Below, one piece after another: positions 8,037-14,217 of a stretch of 14,217 nt of DNA. Position 1 is the stretch's first letter. Each line of letters starts with the position of its first letter. The stretch is from Clostridiaceae bacterium (GTDB taxonomy: Bacteria; Bacillota; Clostridia; Oscillospirales; Acutalibacteraceae), in contig JAEDKI010000027.1 in assembly GCA_016295895.1 (NCBI GenBank), forward strand, positions 1 through 14,217. Direction: 5' to 3'. Under the pieces are notes generated by a model. That model worked only from the letters and a program-made list of their open reading frames with translations. It searched no databases and had not been told where the DNA came from. A program made the translations under genes and the position numbers.

Positions 8037-8333
8037 ATGATAAAACACATTGTATGCTTTAAGCTGAAGAATAACAGCCCCGAGGAATGCGAAAAGGCAA
8101 AGGAAATCCTGCTTTCAATGCAGGGCAAGGTTCCCGAGCTTCGTGGGATAACCGTCGGAGTTGATTTTCTTCATTCCGAGCGTTCCTACGATTTGATTCT
8201 TGAGGTCTTGCTTGATAATGCGGCAGCTCTTGAGAGCTATCAGAACGACCCTTATCATTGCTCGGTTGTCAAAAAGCATATGCATTCGGTAAGAGAATCC
8301 AGCGTTGCGGTCGATTATGAGATAGGAGAATAA
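8037..8333 (+). CDS. Stress-responsive A/B-barrel (Dabb) domain protein
   Basis: A 98-residue protein that opens with MIKHIVCFKLK, the hallmark of Dabb (dimeric alpha-beta barrel) domains, with the conserved His4. The rest fits the ferredoxin-like beta-alpha-beta-beta-alpha-beta fold: a helix with EECEKAKEILLSM, strands RGITVGVDF and YDLILEVLL, and the closing YQNDPYHCSVVKKHM segment. Dabb proteins are small cytoplasmic homodimers; the function in bacteria is mostly unknown, some relatives being stress-induced or acting on polyketides. GGAGGA lies at 8025-8030, 6 nt upstream of ATG. It is the first gene after the promoter at 7974-8002 and ends 2 nt before the GH43-like gene, so the two are coupled. 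Why it accompanies a glycosidase is unclear. Confidence 0.87.
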   Translation: MIKHIVCFKLKNNSPEECEKAKEILLSMQGKVPELRGITVGVDFLHSERSYDLILEVLLDNAAALESYQNDPYHCSVVKKHMHSVRESSVAVDYEIGE

Positions 8334-8335
8334 AA

Positions 8336-9277
8336 ATGCAGCTTCTTGAAATCAACAAAGAGAATTATATCGGTCAGGCTGATCCGTTTATTCTTGAAAC
8401 AAACGGCAGATTTTATATCTACACAACGGGTTCCGACGGAGTGTATGCCTATTCCTCCGATGAACTGCTCAGCGGATGGCGCTTTGAGGGCAGGGTGTTT
8501 ACATATCCCGATGTATATGATTTCTGGGCACCGTCGGTTATTGAAATTGACGGAGTATATTATATGTATTGCTCCTTTGAGTTTGAGGGCGACATTCCCG
8601 ATGAGGGCGGTCACAAGCAGACTATGTTTGTTTCTTCAAGCAAAAATCCGCTTGGTCCGTTTGAAAACGCAAAGCAGCTTTTGCACCCGTTTTCAATTGA
8701 TTCCCATGTTGTGAAGAACGAAAGCGGACTTTTCATTTTCTATTCAACCAACCGCTTTGACTCCGACCGACCGGGAACATATATAGCCGTTGACAGGCTT
8801 CTTGACCCCGAGACCGCCGAGGGCAAGCCCGTAACCCTTGTTGTGCCGACGCTTGACGAAGAAATTTTCAGGCGTGACAGATATAAAAAAGGCGTTCATT
8901 GGCACACAATTGAGGGGGCGTTCTATTTCAGAGAGGGCGATTGGCATTATCTGATGTACAGCGGCTCATGCTATGAAAACGAGAATTATTTTATCGGCTA
9001 CGCAAGGGCGAAAACCGATGAAACCGATTTAACAAAGATAAAGTTTGAGAAATATCCCGACGATACGACCTATGCTCCCGTCATGCGAAGCAATGAGTGG
9101 GAGGAGGGAACGGGTCACCACTCGATGATAAAACACGCCGGCGAATGGTACGCCGTTTATCATGCACGAAACAAAGAGGCAGACGGTCTCAGCGGCGACA
9201 GACGCAACGCACGAATCTGCAGGATGAATGTTAAAGACGGAATTATTACTGCGGACAGAAAACAGTTTGAGATTTGA
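8336..9277 (+). CDS. GH43-like five-bladed beta-propeller glycosidase
   Basis: A 313-residue single-domain protein of the length expected for a bare GH43 catalytic propeller. The three GH43 acidic residues can be placed: Asp16 in QADPFI (general base), Asp122 in SIDSHVV (pKa modulator) and Glu193 in TIEGAFYF (general acid). FWAPSVIEIDGVYYMYCS (63-80) is a typical blade repeat and GTGHHSMI (258-265) contains the His often near the central cation. GH43 enzymes are inverting arabinofuranosidases, xylosidases or related exo-acting enzymes; the exact substrate cannot be read here. There is no signal peptide or binding module, so it is probably cytoplasmic and trims imported oligosaccharides. AGGAG at 8325-8329 lies inside the end of the Dabb gene. 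Confidence 0.88.
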   Translation: MQLLEINKENYIGQADPFILETNGRFYIYTTGSDGVYAYSSDELLSGWRFEGRVFTYPDVYDFWAPSVIEIDGVYYMYCSFEFEGDIPDEGGHKQTMFVSSSKNPLGPFENAKQLLHPFSIDSHVVKNESGLFIFYSTNRFDSDRPGTYIAVDRLLDPETAEGKPVTLVVPTLDEEIFRRDRYKKGVHWHTIEGAFYFREGDWHYLMYSGSCYENENYFIGYARAKTDETDLTKIKFEKYPDDTTYAPVMRSNEWEEGTGHHSMIKHAGEWYAVYHARNKEADGLSGDRRNARICRMNVKDGIITADRKQFEI

Positions 9278-9341
9278 AGAAAAAGAATAAAACCGGCGGA
9301 ATGAATTTGTATATTGAAAAACACAAGGATGGTGGTATGTG

Positions 9342-11759
9342 ATGATTAAAAAGACAGCGAAAAAACTTGTCGGCAAGATCGTAAATAAGGTTACAACCGT
9401 AACTTCTCAGGGCACTTCGCAGAGCAAAATCGGAACATTCACTTCTTCTGCGGAAATGTCGGCACTTTGCCGCAAAACAGCCGCAGAGAGCATTGTTATG
9501 CTCAAAAACAAGGATTCGGTTTTACCGATTACACCCGACAGAACAGTTTCGGTTTTCGGCAGAGTTCAGAATGATTGTTTTTATGTCGGCTACGGCTCGG
9601 GCGGAGATGTCAAAGCACCATATAAGGTCAGTCTTATGCAGGGATTGAGAAACTGCGGCAAGATTGAAATAAACGAACTGCTTGCAAGAACATATGAGAA
9701 ATGGGGCGAGCAGAATCCCGTTGACGACGGATTCTGGGGTCATTGGCCGATGAGCTATGACGAAATGCCCGTTGATTTTTCAATGGCAAGAACCGCCGCA
9801 TCTTCATCTGACACGGCAATCGTAGTTTTGGGCAGGGCTGCGGGTGAGGACAGAGAAAATAAGCTTGAAAAAGGTAGCTATTATCTCACCGACACCGAAA
9901 AACAGCTTCTTGATTCCGTAACCTCCGCTTTTGATAAGGTCGTTTTGCTTCTCAACTGCGGCAGTATAATTGATATGTTTGAAATTGCCGAATACGGCGA
10001 CAAAATTTCTTCGATTCTTTATGTCTGGCAGGGCGGTATGGAGAGCGGAAACGCAGTTGCGGATGTGCTTTGCGGAAATGTTTCGCCGAGCGGCAAGCTG
10101 ACTGACACCATCGCCTCAAATTACAGCGATTATCCCGGAAGCTCCGATTTCGGCGCAAAAGAGTTTAACTGCTATACCGAGGATATCTATGTCGGTTACC
10201 GTGGCTTTGAAACCTTTGCAAAAGAAAAGGTTCTTTATCCGTTCGGATTCGGACTCAGCTACACCGGATTTGCGGTTGAAAACACCGAATGCTCGGTTAA
10301 AAACGGAAAGGTAACCCTGACCGCCGATGTCAGAAATACGGGCGTTTTCAAGGGCAAAGAGGTTTTGCAGGCTTATTATGAAGCGCCGTGCGGCAGGCTC
10401 GGCAAGCCGTCAAGGGTTCTTGCGGATTTTGCCAAAACAAAGGAGCTTGCTCCCGGAGAAAGTGAAAGAATTACTCTCGGCTTCTCCGTTGCAGATATGG
10501 CTTCATATGATGACGAAATCGAGTATTCATATATTCTCGAAAAGGGAATTTATAAATTCTATCTCGGCTCGGATGTGCGTTCAGCTTCGCTCTGCGGCGA
10601 ATTTGAGCAGGAAAAGAGCGAGATAATAAAGAGACTGTCTCAGGTTTCTGCGCCCAAGGCGGAAAACGCATTTGAACGCATAAAGTTTATTGACGGAAAG
10701 GCTGTAAAAGCTCCCGTTCCGGTTGCAAAATATGACTTAAAAGAAATTATTCTCAATAATCTGCCCGAGGAGATCCCTCAGACGGGCGATAAGGGAATTA
10801 AGCTCTCCGATGTCAAAGAAGGCAAAGCTTCAATGCGTGAATTTGTTGCTCAGCTCAGCAACACCGAGCTTGAAGCGATAAGCAGGGGAGACTATATAAT
10901 GAACAGCCCCCTCGGCGCACCGGGCAATGCGGGAACATTCGGCGGAGTGCTTGAATCGCTGAGAGAAAAGGGTGTTCCCGCCGCAACCACAACCGACGGC
11001 CCGTCGGGAATCCGAATCAACGAGGGAGCGTCGCTGCTTCCCATAGGAACGGCGTTAGCCTGCACATGGAACTGCGCCCTTGCCGAAGAACTCTATGAAA
11101 AAGTCGGCGAGGAGATGAAAAAGGTCGGCTCTGATGTTTTGCTTGCTCCGGGAATGAATATCCACAGAAACCCGCTCTGCGGCAGAAACTTTGAATATTT
11201 CTCCGAAGATCCTCTCCTTACGGGCAGAATAGCCTCTGCAATTGTCAGGGGCGTTCAGAAAGCGGGAGTATCCGCCTGCCCGAAGCATTTTGCATGCAAC
11301 AATCAGGAGACGAACCGAACCCATAACGATTCAAGGCTATCGGAAAGAGCGCTTCGTGAAATCTATCTCAAGGGCTTTGAGATTTGCGTTAAAACGGCGA
11401 AGCCTTGGAACATTATGACCTCTTACAATAAGATAAACGGTGTCTGGGGTCACTATAACTATGAGCTTTGCACTCGCATTCTCAGGGGCGAATGGGGCTT
11501 TGAGGGCAGCATAATGACAGATTGGTGGATGCGTTCGTCAAAGTCGCCCGAATTCCCGAATATCAAAGACCAGGCTTACAGGGTCAGGTCGGGAGTCAAT
11601 GTGCTGATGCCGGGCGGTGAAAGAACGGGCAGGAGAAAGCCCGACGGAACGCTGCTTAAAACTCTCGGCAAGCCCGACGGCATCACCCTCGGCGAGCTTC
11701 AGCAGAACGCCGCTCATGTTCTGAATTTTATCATGAACAGCTATGCGATGAAAAGATAA
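9342..11759 (+). CDS. GH3 beta-glycosidase with inverted domain order
   Basis: An 805-residue GH3 enzyme in which the usual order is reversed. The alpha/beta sandwich (GH3 C-domain) comes first (about 40-305, ending YPFGFGLSYTGF), then a fibronectin-III-like domain (about 310-415), a linker, and the TIM-barrel GH3 N-domain (about 495-800). The barrel carries TTDGPSGIR (substrate-contact Asp552), GRNFEYFSEDP, CPKHFACNN and IMTDWW with the nucleophile Asp727. The likely acid/base is Glu169 in AAGEDREN. Rumen beta-glucosidases of Ruminococcus albus and Butyrivibrio show the same inversion, so activity on beta-glucosides is likely but xylosides are possible. The first 30 residues are a Lys-rich amphipathic stretch, not a signal peptide. 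ATG 9342 is preferred over the adjacent GTG 9339; AAGGATGGTGG (9325-9335) precedes it. It starts 64 nt after the GH43-like gene. Confidence 0.92.
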   Translation: MIKKTAKKLVGKIVNKVTTVTSQGTSQSKIGTFTSSAEMSALCRKTAAESIVMLKNKDSVLPITPDRTVSVFGRVQNDCFYVGYGSGGDVKAPYKVSLMQGLRNCGKIEINELLARTYEKWGEQNPVDDGFWGHWPMSYDEMPVDFSMARTAASSSDTAIVVLGRAAGEDRENKLEKGSYYLTDTEKQLLDSVTSAFDKVVLLLNCGSIIDMFEIAEYGDKISSILYVWQGGMESGNAVADVLCGNVSPSGKLTDTIASNYSDYPGSSDFGAKEFNCYTEDIYVGYRGFETFAKEKVLYPFGFGLSYTGFAVENTECSVKNGKVTLTADVRNTGVFKGKEVLQAYYEAPCGRLGKPSRVLADFAKTKELAPGESERITLGFSVADMASYDDEIEYSYILEKGIYKFYLGSDVRSASLCGEFEQEKSEIIKRLSQVSAPKAENAFERIKFIDGKAVKAPVPVAKYDLKEIILNNLPEEIPQTGDKGIKLSDVKEGKASMREFVAQLSNTELEAISRGDYIMNSPLGAPGNAGTFGGVLESLREKGVPAATTTDGPSGIRINEGASLLPIGTALACTWNCALAEELYEKVGEEMKKVGSDVLLAPGMNIHRNPLCGRNFEYFSEDPLLTGRIASAIVRGVQKAGVSACPKHFACNNQETNRTHNDSRLSERALREIYLKGFEICVKTAKPWNIMTSYNKINGVWGHYNYELCTRILRGEWGFEGSIMTDWWMRSSKSPEFPNIKDQAYRVRSGVNVLMPGGERTGRRKPDGTLLKTLGKPDGITLGELQQNAAHVLNFIMNSYAMKR

Positions 11760-11820
11760 ACCGGAACTGTCATCTGTCTTATAAGTTTAAAAGTCCGTCA
11801 ATGAAATTTGAATAGAACAT

Positions 11821-11860
11821 CCCCGAAGAATGTCGCTTTTTGAAAGTCGGTTTTTCGGGG
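11821..11860 (+). terminator. Stem-loop after the GH3 gene, possible terminator
   Basis: CCCCGAAGAA (11821-11830) pairs with TTTTTCGGGG (11851-11860) over 10 bp with one wobble. An inner CTTT/AAAG hairpin is nested in the loop. No T-run follows on either strand, so intrinsic termination is uncertain; it may protect the mRNA 3' end. It lies 61 nt after the GH3 stop codon and is the only strong fold seen there. Confidence 0.45.
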
Positions 11861-11962
11861 GTAATTCATTTGGCCGTGATGCCGGATTATTTTTTGTTAC
11901 TGAAAAACTGCTTAAAGCTTTAGAAATTCAATCATAACAGAATAGCGGTTTTTCTGAATTTT

Positions 11963-11990
11963 TTGCCGGCTTTCTCAATACAATTATAAA
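11963..11990 (+). promoter_or_regulatory. Candidate promoter for the DUF5696-like gene
   Basis: TTGCCG (11963-11968) and TATAAA (11985-11990) are separated by 16 nt in an AT-rich stretch upstream of the start codon. The -35 matches 4 of 6 bases and the -10 matches 5 of 6. The rest of the 11760-12064 gap shows only the hairpin at 11821-11860, a short palindrome (TAAAGCTTTA) and a weak CAGAA/TTCTG stem with a T-run near 11938-11964. No gene is visible in it. Confidence 0.4.
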
Positions 11991-12064
11991 ATAAATATCG
12001 CCGCCGATTGGCAATCTTTAATTAATGTTTGGGCTGACGATTCAGCGGAAGAATGGAGATTAGT

Positions 12065-13996
12065 GTGAAAAAAGGTAATATTGAATTAAGAATAAATGAG
12101 CTTACAGGCAATTTTGAAATTTTACATAACGGTTTTTCGTGGGTAAGCGACGGAAGAAGACCTTATATTATTCTGCGTAAAAAGATTGGCAATAAGTACA
12201 TAAGCACTTACAGAGATTTGTATTCTGCGCTGAAAAAATCCTTTGAATATGATGATTCAAAAATTTCAGTCCGTCTCAGCAATTATGTTGCCTTTGGAAA
12301 AAAGCTTGATTTCACTTTGGTTCTTACTGCTGAAATCACAGGCGAAGATACGGTTGAATTTTCTATAAAAGCAGAAAATGAAACGGGTTATGATATTCAA
12401 GCGGCTTATTTTCCTGCACCGTTTAATTCAAAAAAGAAAGGCAAAGAGTCATATCATATCGATGCAATGCGTCAAGGCTTTTTGCTGCCTGACGGTTATA
12501 AGAAAAATATTCTTTCAACTATCGGCTTTGAGCATTATCTGAGAAAAATCAATACAGGCGATTGTTATATGCCGTTTTGGGGCAGAGTATGTGACGGACA
12601 CGGCTTTACCGCTATTGTTGAAACTCCGTATGATGCCTGCATGTTTTCGTCGGCAGGCAGACATCTGGCTTTTGTTAATTCCGTGCATTGGATGTCATCA
12701 CTCGGCAAGCTCTCTTATGAAAGAAAAATTAAATTCATTTTCCATAATAATATGGATTATAATACCGCCGCCAAGGATTACAGAAATTATCTGACAGAAA
12801 CAAATCAGCTTGTTACAATTGAGGAAAAAATCAAAAAGAACGGGAATATCGAAAAGCTTATCGGCTGTCCTGTTCTTCATCACAAGATTTTTTCGCAGAT
12901 TCAGCCTGCATCAAAATTCTATGATGCAAACGGTACAAACAAATTCCTTTATGCAACCTTTGAAAAGCGTGCCGAGGAAATGGAGAAAATAAAAAGTCTC
13001 GGTCTTGATAAGCTTTATATTCATACCGACGGTTGGGGTGAAATGGGTTACGATAACAATCATCCTTACATTTTACCGCCTTGCAAAGAAGCGGGCGGTT
13101 GGGATGGTTTAAAAACCTTTGCGGATTCCTGCCGTAATCTTGATTACATATTTGCACTTCACGATCAGTACCGTGATTTCTATTATACCTCTCCTGTTTT
13201 TGATATGGAAAAAGCAGTAACGGAAATCGACGGCTCACATCCGTATTGTTCAATTTGGGATGGCGGTGAGCATACCTTCCTTTGCGCATCGCAGGCGCTT
13301 GACTTCGTTAAGAAAACATACAGAGAACTGGAAGAACATAATATTGATGTTCAGGGAGCTTATCTTGATGTTTTCTCTGTCATGAATGGCGACGAGTGCT
13401 TTCATCCGAATCATAAAATCACAAGGGAAGAAAGCATTAAGCACCGTGCAGAATGCTTTGATTATCTCAACGAAAAGGGACTTATTATGTCTTCTGAGGA
13501 GCCTGCCATGCAGCTTTTAAATAATCTTGCCCTTGTTCATCACGGACCGTATACTTTAAGACCTCAGGTAAACGGAGAGGCGGTTGGAATTCCTGTTCCT
13601 TTGGGCAGTCTTGTTTTTCACGATTGTATAATGATTCCTTGGAATTGGTGGAACAATTGGGGAATTCCTAAGGGAGAAAACGGTGATTTGCACTGCGCAT
13701 TGAATGCAGGTATGCCGTATTTTCATCCTTATATTGAAAAGGATATGAAATTAGGTAATGATCCTCGCTCTGCCGATGCAGATTTGCTTGATGATGAAAA
13801 GCTGAAAGCAGAGATAGAAAGGGTTAAGCCGTTGGCAGAATTGCAGGCAAAACTCTATAACAAGGAAATGGTAAAACACGAGTTTTTGGGGTGCTGCAAA
13901 AAACAAAAAGCAACCTATTCGGACGGCACGGCGATTATTATAGATTTAGATAAAAACACCTATGAAATCAAGGAGAACGCAAATGCCAAGGCTTGA
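12065..13996 (+). CDS. DUF5696-like putative glycoside hydrolase
   Basis: A large cytoplasmic-type protein (643 residues from GTG 12065). Residues 1-230 look like a beta-sandwich (alternating strands, FSWVSDGRRPYIILRK near the start). Residues about 290-570 look like a TIM barrel with IHTDGWGEMGYD (320-331), CKEAGGWDG, ALHDQYRDFY and AYLDVFS, then IMSSEEPA about 40 residues on. The arrangement recalls retaining glycosidases such as GH101/GH129, making Asp435 a candidate nucleophile and Glu478/479 a candidate acid/base. The family name is recalled from memory and is moderately sure; substrate unknown. GGAG (12055-12058) is 6 nt before GTG 12065, whereas ATG 12053 lies almost on top of its only purine-rich site (GGAAGA), so GTG is favoured. 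The gene is AT-richer than its neighbours. It overlaps the next start by 14 nt. Confidence 0.7.
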   Translation: MKKGNIELRINELTGNFEILHNGFSWVSDGRRPYIILRKKIGNKYISTYRDLYSALKKSFEYDDSKISVRLSNYVAFGKKLDFTLVLTAEITGEDTVEFSIKAENETGYDIQAAYFPAPFNSKKKGKESYHIDAMRQGFLLPDGYKKNILSTIGFEHYLRKINTGDCYMPFWGRVCDGHGFTAIVETPYDACMFSSAGRHLAFVNSVHWMSSLGKLSYERKIKFIFHNNMDYNTAAKDYRNYLTETNQLVTIEEKIKKNGNIEKLIGCPVLHHKIFSQIQPASKFYDANGTNKFLYATFEKRAEEMEKIKSLGLDKLYIHTDGWGEMGYDNNHPYILPPCKEAGGWDGLKTFADSCRNLDYIFALHDQYRDFYYTSPVFDMEKAVTEIDGSHPYCSIWDGGEHTFLCASQALDFVKKTYRELEEHNIDVQGAYLDVFSVMNGDECFHPNHKITREESIKHRAECFDYLNEKGLIMSSEEPAMQLLNNLALVHHGPYTLRPQVNGEAVGIPVPLGSLVFHDCIMIPWNWWNNWGIPKGENGDLHCALNAGMPYFHPYIEKDMKLGNDPRSADADLLDDEKLKAEIERVKPLAELQAKLYNKEMVKHEFLGCCKKQKATYSDGTAIIIDLDKNTYEIKENANAKA

Positions 13997-14217
13997 AACA
14001 AAGAATTATCTTGTATCTTTATTAACGCAAAACAGCCTCATCAATCAAAATCGGATATTGATTTTTTGTCGGTTATACTCGTAATTGCACTTATTGTTAC
14101 AGTCAGTTTAGCATTTGATAAGGATTATACAGACCCTGAAAAGATTGCTGACAGACAAACCTTGAGCGATTATCTTGAAAGCCTGCCAAACTGTATTTAT
14201 GAGGCAGGGGATGAGAA
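13983..14217 (+). pseudogene. Truncated-by-window gene for a small membrane protein, apparently frameshifted
   Basis: ATG 13983 has an excellent site (AAGGAG, 7 nt upstream) inside the end of the preceding gene. Its frame stops at 14082-14084 after only 33 residues. The -1 frame is open through 14217 and encodes a clear membrane segment (LSVILVIALIVTVSLAF, from 14066) followed by a charged region ending LPNCIYEAGDE at the window edge. One extra T in the six-T run at 14062-14067 would join the two frames into a single N-terminal-anchored protein. So either the gene is broken, the run was miscalled, or expression slips there. Alternatively translation starts at TTG 14066. I do not recognise the family, and the 3' end is outside the window. 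Confidence 0.45.

Noticed and set aside
11938..11964. Second intrinsic terminator (CAGAA/TTCTG stem plus T-run)
   Set aside because: Only 5 bp of AT-rich stem; too weak to call.
12858..13289. Open frame of 143 codons on the minus strand opposite the DUF5696-like gene
   Set aside because: His/Arg/Tyr-rich low-sense composition with no domain or ribosome binding site; a shadow of the + strand gene.

Overview
The window reads as a chromosomal piece of a low-to-mid GC, Gram-positive anaerobe of the class Clostridia, probably a Ruminococcaceae/Oscillospirales-type gut or rumen bacterium. This placement is an inference. It rests on purine-rich GGAGG-type ribosome binding sites, sigma-A style promoters, a Clostridia-type Tad/Flp pilus gene order, and a GH3 enzyme with the inverted domain order known from rumen Firmicutes. 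All genes seen are on the + strand. No rRNA, tRNA, CRISPR array, insertion sequence or phage gene was found.

Region 1 (1-7963) is a Tad (tight adherence, type IVb) pilus operon. It starts inside one Flp pilin gene and continues with a second, nearly identical pilin (177-350). Two stem-loops follow (388-423, and an intrinsic terminator-like hairpin at 469-501). Then come a TadE-type pseudopilin, CpaB/RcpC, the TadZ/CpaE ParA-like ATPase, the TadA/CpaF secretion ATPase, and the TadB and TadC inner-membrane platform proteins. Two less expected genes close the run: a DUF192 protein and a long coiled-coil protein that opens with a DivIVA-like motif. A strong UUCG-capped terminator (7926-7963) ends the unit. 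The prepilin peptidase that must cut the pilins is not in the window and is probably upstream. The hairpins after the pilins would let pilin be made in excess over the assembly machine from one transcript.

Region 2 (7974-11759) has its own well-formed promoter (TTGATA, 17 nt, TAGAAT with an extended -10 TG). It carries three genes: a small stress-response A/B-barrel (Dabb) protein, a GH43-like five-bladed propeller glycosidase 2 nt behind it, and a GH3 beta-glycosidase whose domains are in inverted order. None has a signal peptide, so they probably act on oligosaccharides or glycosides inside the cell.

Region 3 (11760-14217) begins with a 290-300 nt intergenic stretch holding a hairpin and a plausible promoter. 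It is followed by a large AT-richer gene for a DUF5696-like putative glycoside hydrolase with candidate catalytic Asp and Glu. At the window end a further gene starts with an excellent ribosome binding site overlapping the previous stop. Its reading frame breaks: the membrane-segment-coding frame continues in -1 relative to the start, next to a run of six T. This suggests a frameshifted gene, a homopolymer sequencing error or a slippage switch.

The items most worth a second look are the DivIVA-like protein at the end of the Tad operon, the two-hairpin pilin/tadE junction, the uncharacterised DUF5696-like enzyme, and the frame break at the right edge.
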